A stretch of 64,000 nucleotides of DNA from positions 1,595 through 65,594 of the forward strand of contig VZTI01000465.1 of the NCBI GenBank assembly GCA_013397865.1, given 5' to 3'. This DNA comes from Struthidea cinerea (lineage: Eukaryota > Chordata > Aves > Passeriformes > Corcoracidae). Every line of letters begins with the position of its first letter. The first letter of the stretch is position 1. Made by a program: the position numbers and the translations under genes. A model generated the notes under the pieces. It had not been told where the DNA came from and ran no database searches. It worked only from the letters and a program-made list of their open reading frames with translations. Positions 48,101 to 60,248 of the stretch are shown in pieces.

Positions 48101-50395
48101 CAGGCTGTGTTTAAGTGCTTGGCTGGATTCAGGTTTGAAATATTAGTTGTTACTGAGTTTTGTGTATTCTAATGCAGGTAAGTGTGGAGAAAGCAGAAGG
48201 TGATACCGCCCCTAACATGAATGCTACTAAACTTGTTTTGGAAGAAACAGATAATTGCTGTTCAAGGTGGAAAGCTAACCATCTGTTTTGCATGAGAACG
48301 TGTTTTACAGTTTCCTCTCCTAGCTCGCTTTAGGACACTGCCATTACTGTATTTCATTTGCCTTGCCCACCTTCAAGTCCCTTCTACTTGTTTTCTTTCT
48401 TGTTTCACTGTTCTGGGAGCTGGAGTTAAAAGGAAAGCAGAGACCCTCTTAATCTGCAGCAAACTGGATTAATTGGGATAAGCAGCCCTCCCTCCCCTCC
48501 TCTGCTGTTTGCAGCTGAGTGATAACATCAACCAGCCCTTGTTCCTTGCTCTGTCCCATGTGTTTTCTCTTTCTGTTTTTTTTTTTTTTTTTTAAACTTG
48601 TCACTGGCTTTAATTCCACATGCAACAGTGAACAGCAGCTGCTAATGCTTGGTCTAACCACTATGCAATGAAAGCTTTTACACAGGCTGCAACCTGAGCT
48701 TCTGCAAACACAATTCAAAACTCCAGCTGGTCAAGGTGCACCTCTGCTCACATTTCCTTTTATCAGAGGGCTGCAGGGGACCGTTCTGGGCAGATTATTT
48801 ACCCTCCTCTGTATGCAGCCTTGCATTTCATATTGGAGGTTGCCACCCAGTAACTAAACATGAGATAAACAGTCATGAGTAAAAAAATACTTGTTCCTTG
48901 AAGAGTATACTTAGATTATTAGGGGATCACACACTGTTTACTCAAATGAGCAGGCAGGAGCCAAGACGTGGATTCTTGTCTGCACCAAAACTCTCTCCCT
49001 GTTTATTTTCAATCTTTTTGGCTACCACAGCTGAGAATTCAATATGGGTGAAAATAAGAATGCCAGGATCCAGCTGCCCCAAGGGACATCACAGGGTATG
49101 GAGGTAAAGCCATCATAGTTGATGTAGCTTGCTGACTGCCTGGTGGTATTTAAAAGGACTTTGGAAAGCAATCTGACCCACAGTAGAGGCTGGCACTGAA
49201 GGTTACTTCTGTATCCAGAGCAGTAAGGTAAGAAAGGCCAAACTCCATGAGAAGACCAAAAGCAGTGGAGTATGTGTGTGTATGCAGGAGGAGCATGAAA
49301 AGGCTGTCAGGCCTGTTTCCTTCAGGCTTTCTTCCCTGCTGTTACTGGCTGGCAAGGAGAAGTCATTTCTGCAAAGAGGTGGCTGGGACTTGGGCTGTGT
49401 CTCACAGACAGGTTGGGGAGACCCTGCTTCTCCTTCCCCAGTGACTGCAGAGGAAGGCAGTGAAGCTTTGTCTTAGCCTCTGAAGTGAGGCATGAGTCCA
49501 AGCCTCTGCCTCTTTTGTTGATACCCTCTATACTCAGCAAAGAAACAAAAATGTCCTTGAAACACGGGGACATGATAGGCACTTGTTTGCATTGGGCGTC
49601 CCAGGGAATTCTCAGCTAGTATACATCCTTCTGCAGTGCACCACTCTGGGGAAAATACAGAGCTCCCTCTTGCCTTGTAACTGTGTTATGTAAAGCATCT
49701 GAATATGCTACCCTCTGAGAAGATGTGCCAGCTCCAAGAATCTCATTCAGATATTTCAGATATGATAATGACCCATTTAAGGAACTAATTAAAATTGGAT
49801 GAGTTTCATATCTCCCCCAGTTTTAGAGAAGAAAAATCATAGGCCAAATATAAATTTCATAAATGCTTGATAAACCCTCTGCAGGAAGAAGTTTGGCAGA
49901 GGACATCGAGACCAGGCCATTTTGAGCAAATGAAAGAACCTAAAGCAAGACTTTGAAGTCTGACCTTCAGAGTCTATAATAATACAGTGGATGACAGAGG
50001 TAATAAATACCACAGAGTGGGACAGAATGTATCTAATTAAGCAGTTTTAGCCATGCTTTGGCATTCTTTTCAAATATGTTTCTTACTAGAAGGATTTTCA
50101 AAATTACCCGCACAGTTTTCCAGTGATGTAAGTTCTGAAAATAGTGCTTTTTTTTTTCTCTATGCAAAGTAGCACATCATCAGGTATTTTATAGTCACAT
50201 CCACTTCAGTGGTACTATTTCCATTACAGCAGTGGAAATCTGTGACTTGTCACTATGGGCCAAGCACAATTTTCTGAGCTTTATGTTAAAATCAATGGAT
50301 AAGCTAATAGGATAGACACTGCCATGTGAACCAGAACACCGATTTCTTCTACTCCATATGGAGAGACTAAAAATTGTGCTTACTCATTTGTTTTG
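45150..50395. other. No gene seen
   Basis: Mixed composition. GC-richer patches lie at 45158-45240, 46020-46100 and 47640-47970, the last with several CpGs and a CRE-like TGACGTGA at about 47872. A T18 run lies at 48576-48593. Open frames reach 111 codons (45216-45551, +) with no recognisable family. Confidence 0.4.
48576..48593 (+). repeat. T18 homopolymer
   Basis: Run of 18 T between unique sequences. Confidence 0.85.
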
Positions 50396-52060
50396 CCAGA
50401 ATCACAGAACAGATGAGTTGAAAGGGACTCCTAGAGGACTCCCGTCTGACCCCCCACATATTCTTTACAGCTCTGTTGATTGTTTATGCACAATTGTAAG
50501 TAGAGCAGAGGGCTGGGTCACATCCTTTGACCTGCTGGCAACACCACTGTTAATACAGCTCAGGAGGTTCTTGACCTTCTTTACTGCAATTATTCAGTGT
50601 TGGGACACGATCAGCTTGTTGTCCACCAGGGTCCCCCGCTCTCCTCCTCTGCAGATCTGCTTTTCAGCTGGTTGACTCCCAGCGTCTTTTGGTACATGGA
50701 ACTTTGCCTCCCCAGGTGCAAGACTTTGCACTTCCCCTTATTGAACTTCATGAGATTCCTGCCAGCCCATTTCTCCAGCCTGGTCAGGTCATGTCCCTTT
50801 GAATGCCCACACAGCTCCCTGGGGTGTCAACCACTCATTCCAACCTGGTATTGTCTGCAGTCTTACTGCGTCTTCCCTCTGCCCCAACGTCTAGATCATT
50901 AATGATGTCATGAGAGCTAGTGTGAAAAGCCCTGATAAAGTCAAGATAAATATCCCCTGTTCCTCAGTTTCATTGCAGAAGGCTACCAGCTCAGGCACCT
51001 TTTTCCTCTTTGCAAATCCTTGATGACTATTCCCAGCCACTTTCTTGCTCTTTTTGTGTTTAGAAAGGTTTTTAAGGATTATATGCTCCATCACCTTCCT
51101 TGTGATTGAGATGAGGCTGCCTGGGCTGTAGTTCTGCATAATCTCTTTCTCAGCTTCCCTGAAGACAATGATATTTGCTCTCTACCAGTACTCATGAACC
51201 TTTCCCAGTTGCCATGACTTCTGAAAGATGATGGAAAGTAACTTTCCAGTGACACTGAACAGCTTCCTCAGCACTTGTGGGTGCATCCAACTTGTCTTCG
51301 CCCAGTATATTCACAGGTTCCCTAAATGATCCTCCTCCAGTAAGGCAGTCTTTTTTGTTCCAGTCTCCCCCACTGGTCTCAAGGCCTTGGGATTGATGAA
51401 GGACAAGACCAGTAAAGACCAGGTTGAAGGCAGCATTCAGTCTCTCAGCCCATTAACTACATTGTCTTCAGTCACCATGTGCACCGCCCCATTCAGCAGC
51501 AGACAAACATTTTTTCCAGTCTTCCCTTTGTTGTCGATATACCTGCTGAAGACCTTGTTGCCTAGCATGTCCCTCACATGAAAATTTAACTCTAGGTGGG
51601 CTCTGCCTTTCCTAACCTCATCCTTGCATGTTCTGGCAGTGTACCTGTATTTCTCCTGGGTTTCCTGTCCCAGCTTCCACCTCCTGTTTGGTCCCTTTTT
51701 ATGCTTGAGTTTATAGAGGCATGGCAGTCCTCCTGCCACCTTTGCTTTTATACCTACTTATGAGGATGGACCATTCTTTAGCTGAGAGAAGATGACCTTT
51801 AAAAAGAAATCTTTAGAGTCCCTCCAGAATTGTATCCCATACAAATCTGCTGTATAACTATCTGAACAGGCCAAACTCTGCTGTCCTGGAGACCAGGGTT
51901 ATGATCCTTCTTTTTGACATGGTTCCTCCTCTCAGAATTCTGAACTCCACCAGCTTGCAGTTGGCACAGGCAACTGCCCCCTGATCTTTATGTTCCTGTG
52001 AAATTCTATTTCTTTGTAAGCATGAAGTCCACGGAGCACCTCCCCTCACTGATTCTTGTC
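50396..52060 (-). mobile_element. Long CR1 LINE copy (endonuclease-RT linker to 3' tail), antisense
   Basis: This is the longest CR1 copy in the window. The plus-strand left edge, CCAGAATCACAGAACAGATG, is the antisense 3' tail. Sense order on the minus strand is: linker between endonuclease and RT (about 52030-51400), RT fingers and palm (about 51140-50895), RT thumb (about 50800-50700), then a shortened 3' region. Most ORF2 C-terminal sequence and 3' UTR between about 50540 and the tail is eroded or deleted. The endonuclease domain and ORF1 are missing (5' truncation). Confidence 0.85.
50600..52030 (-). pseudogene. CR1 ORF2 (reverse transcriptase) remnant with deleted palm
   Basis: Read on the minus strand in several frames: an N-terminal piece ending in SRTAEFGLFR (51858 side); a linker piece (51437-51739) with LELNFHVRDMLGNKVFSRYI; and an RT piece (50891-51139) with SLISITRKVMEHIILKNLSK, the motif just before the RT palm. 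RT motif A survives as DFIRAFHT. The frame then jumps directly to INDLDVGAEG and KTADNTRL, which correspond to the motif C region. So the palm between motifs A and C is deleted, and the catalytic ADD is changed to ADN. A thumb fragment follows, with stops. The remnant cannot be catalytically active. Confidence 0.85.
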
Positions 52061-53539
52061 TCTGAACTACATAGCCCTCAGTAGCTGAAGACAGTTGGGT
52101 CTCCGCTGGCAAAGCCCAGGGATGAATGATGAGGAAAACCTTACAGGCAGCAGTCACAGATACAGAGGCATGGCAGATGCAGGGTGGGTTCCTCCACATT
52201 CTTCATTCCCTGCCTCAGCTCTTGGGTTCACAGATCCAGAACAGCTAAGCAAAATGATCTTGCATAGTTTGTGCTTCCAATGCACAGGATGAAACCTTTC
52301 CCCAAAAGACACCCACAGCAAGACTATTCTGGCAGTGGCCCCATGCCCCAGGGGCTTGCTTCACAAACTGGCCCATGTAACAGGAACTTGCAAGGCTGAG
52401 AAAGGGTGAGACAAAGCCATCTGCTTGAGTAGCCTTAGCTACAGGAACAGAAAAACCTCATAAACCAGGAGCTTTACAGTGCTTATGACAGCCATCAAGA
52501 CTAAAACATGGAAAGCACATTTGAAACTGTGGAGGCTTTCACTTGTGGGATCAGTTCAGTCATTTCATGTAGATTTGTGTGTGCTTTGGATGAGCACCTG
52601 CTGGAGGAAAAGCGGAGGGCTGCTGAACTGTAAGATGCAGTGCCTCTCCACAACTAGAGCCATGCTGGGTTCTGGGACTGCCGGAGCAACAGGGTGCAGA
52701 TTTGCATCAGGTTCACTGCCCAGTCCAAGGTAAGTGCACCATGCTGTGCTGTTGAGAGGAACTCTCTGAGGACATTGCAGAGGCTTTCCAGACTGAATGT
52801 TGTAAGAGGTGGACACTGAATGATCTGTTCCAAGTATGACCAACCCTATCTGGATATCTATCACAAAAGTCATCATGCTTCCCTCACAGTCCAAGATAGA
52901 ATATGCCATGTTAAAACCTGTTGACACTAGACTTCTGCCTGGTCTTTAGGCTCACTTCCTCTTCCTGTTCCCACTTCTTCCAAGACACTTTTGCCAACTG
53001 TTAACAAGTTTTCTCCTTTACTATCTTTTCTTCATAGTTGATTTTCTCATCTCATGCTATAACAGCACAGTAGCCATACTTTTCAGTCTTTGCCTAATAT
53101 TACTGTTCATTGAAAACACCTGTCTATGTGGAAATTAATTCCTGATTGCATATGGTTTGCCTAACCTAGGTTCCTGAACTGTACATAAGCAGCTGGTGCT
53201 TGGTGAAGCAATCCTGCTGAAATGAGGGCTTCACGGGGGCACTGGTTCTCACTGGTTTTTCACACTTCTCATAGATGCACTCGGTCGCAGACTCCCATGC
53301 CCTGCTGAATCACTCGCCCTCTGGGGGATGTCCTCTGTGCCCTGGCTGAATTAATCTTTGACTCTGCGTGCCATCACAACAAGGTGACAGGCTTTCTGCA
53401 GACTGATGTGTCACTGGAGCAGTAGGGGCAGATGGTCCTTCCTGTCCTCAGGCTTTGAATTATGTGAAGGAAAAAGCTTTCATTCCTTGCTGAGCTGGGT
53501 GACACATGCTTCTTGCAGATTCACAGGTAAATCATAACT
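52061..53539. other. No gene seen
   Basis: A 120-codon open frame (52565-52927, minus) has no recognisable domain and lacks a flanking promoter or splice context. Nothing else was identified. Confidence 0.4.
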
Positions 53540-54235
53540 CATAGAATCATAGAATGGCTTGAGCTGGAGGGGACATTAAAGACCATCTAGTTTCAACACC
53601 CCTGTGGTGAGAAGGGATGCCTTTCACTAGACCAGGCTGTTCAGAGCTCCATCCAACCTGGCCTTGAAGACTTTTAGGAATGGAGCATCCACAGCCTCCC
53701 TGGTCAAGCTGTGCCAGTGCCACCCTCACGGTAAAGGATTTAAAAAAAATTTTTAGTATCTAATTTAAGCCTACTCTTTTGCAGTTTGAAGCCATTCCTC
53801 TTGTCATGTCTCTGCATGCTCCTGTAAAAAGTCCTTCTCCACCTCACTTGTATTCTTCCTTCTGTTACTGGAAGGCTGCAATTAGGTCACCCCAAAGCCT
53901 TCTCTTCTCCAGGCTGAACAATCCCAACTCTCTCTGCTATTCTTTCCTCACAGCAGAGGTGCTCCATCCCTCTGACCATCTTGGTGACCTCCTCTGGACT
54001 CACTCCAACAGGTCCATGTCCTTCCTGTGCTGAGGACCTCAGAGCTGGATGCAGCACTGCAGGTGGGGTCTTGCCAAGGCTAAGTTGAGGGGCAGAATCC
54101 CATCCCTTGCCCTGCTGCCCACGCTGCTTTGGATGCAGCCCAGGATACAGCTGGATTTCTGGGCTGCAAGGGCACATTGCCAGGTCATATCCGGCCTCTC
54201 ATCCACCATATCTACCATATCTTTGGGGTTTTTCT
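53540..54235 (-). mobile_element. CR1 LINE 3' end, antisense
   Basis: The plus-strand start TCATAGAATCATAGAATGGC is the textbook antisense CR1 tail. It is followed by 'ggacattaaagaccatctag', 'atccaacctggccttgaaga', 'tctccaggctgaacaatccc', then 'ccatccctctgaccatcttg' and 'ggatgcagcactgcaggtgg'. It extends further 5' than most copies, to about 54235 ('aggacccaagtgcaacgtgc'). It belongs to a different subfamily from the 18411/28858 pair. Confidence 0.88.
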
Positions 54236-55361
54236 ACATGAGGACCCAAGTGCAACGTGCACCTAACCTGGTAGTCTAGCAATGTGGGGTGCCTGTGTGG
54301 GCACTCCAGTGTGAGAGCTAAGCTGAGAGATCAGAACTGGTGGATAACCATGGTAATAATTTTTATATGTATCTATGCACCTTTATCCAATATATAAAAG
54401 ATGATTAATAATACAATTTGTAAATAGTTTTGCACTCCATGTGTTGTTCGAGGCTCTGTCATTGCTCCCAGACTTTGCAAAACTCAAAGAAACATCAGTG
54501 ATCTCCTTAAAATGCCTTGTGGTTTAGTGCTTAATTATTTTACATGCCTCCTCTAAATTAGCCATGGTTAGTATGCACATGTTTGTGCATGGCACTGACT
54601 GCACTGTAGCATGCACATGCCTGAATATTACATAGCATGATTAATGGCGAGTTCTTAAACACCAGCTTTGCTGGTAGGGATTGAGTGCAGTCATCTGTGT
54701 GACCTAAATTGCTTCATGAGCTGGGGTTGCTAAGAGAGACTGAATAAATGATGGGATGGCATTATGAAATCATGTTTTCTCTTGTGTAGCTAAAAACAGC
54801 TGCAGTCAAATACAAGTAGCTCTAAGTTTGCTTTGGGTTGTGGTGAACTTGTGTATTTGCAGTTTCTCACAGGAACAGAATTTAAAAAATCCTTTTCTGA
54901 AGGGCTGCTTTGCTGAATGTTAAGAGGATTGGGCAAGAACTCCATCTTCTCACTGACACTTGCTGCTTGTGTTTGCTGTCTGCCAGTGGGCATTTTCTCA
55001 ACTCTTTTGTACTGGAGGGTTGACAACAACCATTACAAAGCACTGCAGGTACATGCAGGCAGAGCTCACCTGCTGTGCCATCAGCAATTCCCGGCAGCTC
55101 CAACAGCCCCAGGCTTGCAGCAGCAGCACCACCAGTAGAGAAGCTGCATTGGAAGACCATCCTGGAAAGTGCTGGGTATTATAAATGTTCACAGACACCA
55201 AGAAGGATCAGCTTGTTTCATGTTTTCAGGAAAGTTTTCTGTATCAAAAAGATACAACAAATAGTGACAATTCCAGTCAGATCAGGATAAATCACCTTTT
55301 AGAAAAGAAAGGGAGTAGAAGAGTACTTGTAACATAGTAAACTAACTCAGTAGGGCTTTGC

Positions 55362-55430
55362 ATATATATATATATATATATATATACACTTNNNNNNNNN
55401 NNNNNNTATATATATATATATATATATATG
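55362..55430. repeat. (TA)n microsatellite interrupted by an assembly gap
   Basis: About 12 TA units, then CACTT, 15 N (55392-55406) and another 12 or so TA units. The true length is unknown. Confidence 0.92.
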
Positions 55431-56537
55431 AGGCCTGTAATTTGTTAAGTAAAATATCTATGAGTAAAGGGATTGTTCAAAGCATCATTTTACAATATTC
55501 TGGGGGACATCCTTGAATATCCCGGGGAAAATCAAACCAAACTCCTCAAAGACATTTGTACTAATTTTCTGTTATTCCATGGAAATTATGATTTTTACTG
55601 TGATAAAGAAAAATCAAGCCCTACATTCCTCCATAAGAGAGAAAAAAAAATTAAGACATTTTCTAGTTATCAGGGAAGTTGTGTAACTGTGGAGCTAAAA
55701 GGCCATATTCTCATTTCACAGTTCCTGCCTCAAGCAAAGGCTAAGAATTGCATAAACTGTTTATTTGCTCTAATTATGGAGCAAATGGAGTAATTAACTG
55801 AAAAGGTGCATTTATTAGCAACTGTAAAAGAAAAAAATTGGGTTTGAGGCGGCACCCAATTGTGTTGCTGCGTGTTCTTAAGATCATGGTAGCTCAATTA
55901 TGGAAAATCAGTTGTCCTCAGAAAAGCACTATCGAGTAGGTCTATGGCTTAAGTGACTCTAGAGAAAAGCATTCAATGTTTTGTTTCCAGCATCCTAGGT
56001 GATGTGTGTAAAGATAATTTTGCTTCATAAACTCTGAAGGATTCCCATCAATGCAAATCCAATATTCTGGCATCTAGCCCTAATCATCATTGCCCCCTAA
56101 AGAGAACAGGCTTTACATTTGTTTCTATTTCTTCTAAAAAAATGAAATTGCAGTCCTAACTCTTCTTTCACTGAGAAGTTAGTGAGGTTAGAAACCTCTG
56201 TAGGCATAGATTGTGCTGCTATTTTCAGAAGAAAGCTCTCAAAATTGTCCACTGAAACCTTTCAAAATAATTGAAAACAAATTTTCACTGATTCCACCCT
56301 TTTAATCTTGTACAAAATAAGATCCATTAATATTCAGGATTGCATGAATGTCTGTGGTAAAAATTTTTTTTCTAAGATAAAATTTTTATTTTTTGATTGT
56401 TCTAAGATAAAAGCTTCAATTCTTTTTTTCCCAGTGTGATGTATTTCATATCAATAATCCCGTGATTAGTTAGCATTTAAGGGGTATATGAATACTGTGA
56501 AGAGTTTATCAATTCGCCCTTTCCCTTGGCTTACTGC

Positions 56538-56774
56538 CTAATTGAGAATATGACTTTGATCAACTTCCAGTTCAGCAGGCTTTGGTGCTTCTGTTATGTA
56601 AACACAGATGAAAATGGCTATACATGTTGCAATGATTATTAAACCATTAATGTCTGCAAACTCCAGAAATGTCTGTGTTGTGATATTCATTTTCATTGCT
56701 AACCAGACCGTATTAGGGGAAATCCACTGTTTTGTAGCTGGTGTCAGTTCTTCTTCCACAGTGGTGAAACTCTT
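56538..56774 (-). CDS. Unrecognised single-pass membrane segment; possible last exon or small protein
   Basis: An open frame of 78 codons runs from just after an in-frame TAA (56775-56777) to TAG at 56538. Residues 44-60 (GLIIIATCIAIFICVYI) form one clear hydrophobic span. The N-terminal side has three Glu at residues 7-9, WISP, and an N-glycosylation sequon (NIT, residues 30-32). The short tail is acidic and proline-containing and ends QSHILN. There is no upstream ATG. The first ATG (residue 27, 56694-56696, G at -3) would give a 52-residue protein. Alternatively TTTCCTAAAAG just upstream could be a splice acceptor. Length alone is not evidence, because chance frames of this size are common here. 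I do not recognise the family. Confidence 0.22.
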   Translation of the reverse strand, partial: KSFTTVEEELTPATKQWISPNTVWLAMKMNITTQTFLEFADINGLIIIATCIAIFICVYITEAPKPAELEVDQSHILN

Positions 56775-59130
56775 TTAGGAAAGACACTGAGGAGTCCTGA
56801 AGAGAAATTGCTCCTAATGGGAGAATCATGCAACTGAATGGAAAGAGATATGATAAAATGACAAAATCTTCATTTAATGGTTTAGAACATTAGTCATGTT
56901 TTAAAATTATTTATGTGTCTGTCTTTTTTCTTTTCATCTGTTCATTCATACTGCTCTCCAAAAAGTGAACAGTATTTCTAATTCTGGAGAAGACAAGAGT
57001 CCATGTGTAGCTCTGTTTTACATTTCAGGTTGTTGTGAGTATTTTTAAGTGTTACTAACTTTTTATTGGTTGATAGATCAGTAATTGCATGAGGGATGCA
57101 TGTTCACAAAAAGGTCTGCCAACACACTCCCCCAAAATAAAAGGCAATAAAAGAAGGGAAATGTTGATGTATTTTGTAATTCTGTTGTGTACCTATGCTT
57201 TTAGAACCATGAATCATTATCAAAAAAGGAGACTGAAAGGCTTTGTCATTGTGAACTGTGAACTTACTGATTTTTTTAAAGCTAGGTTCAAATCCATACA
57301 ACCATTTAGTGGTACTTTCCCTCCAGCACTGCTGATACTGAAGTATTCAAAGAACAGGGAGAGTCTACTCTGAAATATACAGTGCACGGTGAGTCTGTAT
57401 TTGCAAATATTGTATTTATAATCAGGAATACCAAACAAAATTCTCAAAATTTTGAATTACGAACTGCAGGAGACACATTGCCAATAAGGGGTGGGTTCTC
57501 ATGTGGCATTTCTGCAGAGCTGGACTGTCAGGCATGTCTGAAGTTGGCCTTTCTGAATCAGTCCCTGTGTTCTTAGGAACAGCTTGGTTCTACAATTGTG
57601 TTCAGGCAACAAAATAGGGCCCCTTTTCTTTCAGAATTACAGAACTTTCACAATTGTTAATGCCTTTAATGAGGTCTGTGATTGAGTAATTGAATTGCCC
57701 AAGTATAGATTAAGATACTAGCAGTATTTTGAAAATGTTGGCTTTGTTTTGACTTGCATGTGTTGTCTTTACTGTAGCTGCCAGACATTTCTTGACATCT
57801 CCTAGAATGTGAACTGCTTTTGTTGCAAATAAATTATTGGTTTGTGTTTGTGCCTTGTCAAGCACTTGGGGATGCAGGGTTTGAAGGCAACCCTGTGCTG
57901 GTGCAGAGAGCAGCATCCTACAGCTTTGAGCGGATTCTGAGGTGTGTGGGTGCATTTCCCACACCACAAGGCTGGTGCGAAGTAGGTGGCTTCCTGGATT
58001 CACACAAATACTGAAAGTTGTCCCAGTTACGTGTTTTGCCCTTCACAGCTTTTAATCTTTGCCAGCTTGTCAATTTTTCTTCCTCAGAACATGCTTGATT
58101 TTAAAAAGCCAATAAAATATAAATACCAATCCATTTAGTCCTGTATCGTGCCTTCAAAACTAACCAGTTCAAGGGACTTCAGCAAAAGAGTTAAATGTAT
58201 ATGAAAAAGAAAAGAGCCCTTAGGTCTGAAGAGCTGATGAAAGGAGCTGAAAAGTTATCAAAAAGCCACTGCTTAATTTTTATTAGATAATAATAAGAGA
58301 TATTAGTCTTTTTTAAGAACGTATTATTGTTGCAAACCTTTATTTTAATAATAAAACAGACCATTATTCCCTCTATACCAATTCTCTCATGACATAATAT
58401 CACATATCTCTGGTCAAAATGTTTTTTGCATTCCTTTGATCAGCAATTCCCTTTTAAACTGTCTCCTCTCAGCTCCTTCTTTGATCACCTTTGACAAACT
58501 GCTAGAGTCTGGAGGAGTAGTGCATTTAGAGGAGCAAGAAAAATCTCTGGATACAAAACACATTTATATGAAATATGACTTAGACATGTCTCCAAAGCAG
58601 AAAGTCAGGATAAAAAACATAAATGCTAGTGCGAGGAAATGGCAGAAGCAAGAAAAATTGTCTGGTGTCTCTCTGGTGCTGCAATTCATAGTTTGCCTTA
58701 GGGTTTCAGAAAACAGCAGCTTCCTGAACCTTGATGGCTAGAAATCAATAATATAGATTTCATCTGCAAACAAATGCAATCTCTGCCCCTTTATGGGAGG
58801 AGCAGCCAATACACAGGGCATGACTTTCAGGTACACCTAGTGAATGCCCTGGGGAGCGTCGTGTAACCTCGTAAGCAGCCTTGTTTTCATAAGCAGAAGG
58901 AAAAATCAGAGGGCCAGATATGAGGGTGAAGACTTTTGGGGATAAATTAGGAGCAAAGTGTAAATTTATTACTTCTAAACAGATTATGAGAAGTATGTAA
59001 GAAGGATTCTAAGAAGAGAGTAATTTCTTCAGGATAGCTGAGCTACCGACAGGTCATAGGCTTTGTTTTAAGATGTTTTATTGATTTCTATTTCCTAGAC
59101 ACTTTAATTTCAGCCTGATATTGCCTGTGA

Positions 59131-59193
59131 TTCCTTCCTTCCTTCCTTCCTTCCTTCCTTCCTTCCTTCCTTCCTTCCTTCCTTCCTTCCTTC
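59131..59193 (+). repeat. (CCTT)n microsatellite
   Basis: About 15-16 uninterrupted tetranucleotide units, pyrimidine-only on this strand. Frames through it read as Pro-Ser-Phe-Leu or Lys-Glu-Gly-Arg repeats and are artefacts. Confidence 0.95.
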
Positions 59194-59972
59194 TTGTTTT
59201 TCCTTTATACTTCTCTTTCAGAGATAAAAAAAAATTTCCCTTTAGCATCTGCATGTGTTGTCTAAATTTTGATGCAATTTTCATTTCTTTTTGCTTCAGT
59301 CTTCCACACAGAAATAAAAACACCATTGTGAAATAATCTGAAAGGGTGTTACAAGACTTCCTGGATGATTTAAGAGTGTTTCACAACAGACTTGCTTTTC
59401 ATAATAGCAGAGATAAAGCAATATTTAGAGAGGGTACATAGACCTTTAGAAAAAAGAAAAAGCTAGAAGAGAAATTGCCTCTAATTTCCTCTCTGATGCA
59501 ACTATATTTTTTTATATACAAAATATGTTATCACAGCACATGCAAATCACAAGTTGCTGACAGTAACACAACTGAGAAAATGGCAGAGACTCAAGGTATT
59601 GTTCTAAAGAATCTTTCAGTTAGTTACACATTAACAGCTTCAGTAGTTGTACAGTCACATATTAAGATATCATCCAAGTTTAGAGTTCAAATGAAAACTT
59701 CCTTTCCAGTGCATTGCACTTTTTCTGGAAAAAGTAATGACTCTTTATATTGCACTCTAATGGCCTGGAACATATTTGTCTGACTGGAATACTAATGAAT
59801 ATTAAACCTTAATGTTAATAGACTTCAGAAAGTATATGTATATATTGAAATTTTAAGATGAAGGGGGTACAGTGCCCGCACCCAGTAGGGTACTAGTTAG
59901 TACAGACTTTTGCATTAATGGCATAATGAGAGCTCTCTAAAACTCTTATCAGTAGTTCTGGCCTTTACCTAT

Positions 59973-59988
59973 AACAACAACAACAACA
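59973..59988 (+). repeat. (AAC)5 microsatellite
   Basis: Five tandem AAC units, followed by AAGAAGAA. Confidence 0.85.
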
Positions 59989-60229
59989 AGAAGAAAATTT
60001 TTAGCTGAACAATTACTAATTAATTGTATTCAAGTTTCCCACGATCCCCCTCAAGACCAAAAAGAACACAACACCCAAAATGAGCCTATTTCGAATACAC
60101 CAGATGCTCTGAGCATACTGCATCCTCTACTATGTATGTGATGTTTTGCTTTGACCTAGACTGTTCTTCCTGGCAAAAATATATTCATTTTCAGCGATTT
60201 CTAATTTTGTTGGTGCATAATATTTTTTT

Positions 60230-60248
60230 GGGGGGGTGGGGAAGGGGG
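60230..60248 (+). repeat. G-rich tract, candidate G-quadruplex
   Basis: G7, T, G4, AA, G5 in AT-rich DNA. G7 can supply two tracts of three, giving four tracts with loops of 1, 1 and 2 bases, which meets the usual G-quadruplex rule. Confidence 0.75.

Noticed and set aside
52565..52927. 120-codon minus-strand frame next to the CR1 copy
   Set aside because: It does not match any CR1 or retroviral protein I know and has no gene context. Frames of this size recur throughout the window by chance.
59078..59336. Frames with repeated Lys-Glu-Gly-Arg or Pro-Ser-Phe-Leu
   Set aside because: They are translations of the (CCTT)n microsatellite, not proteins.
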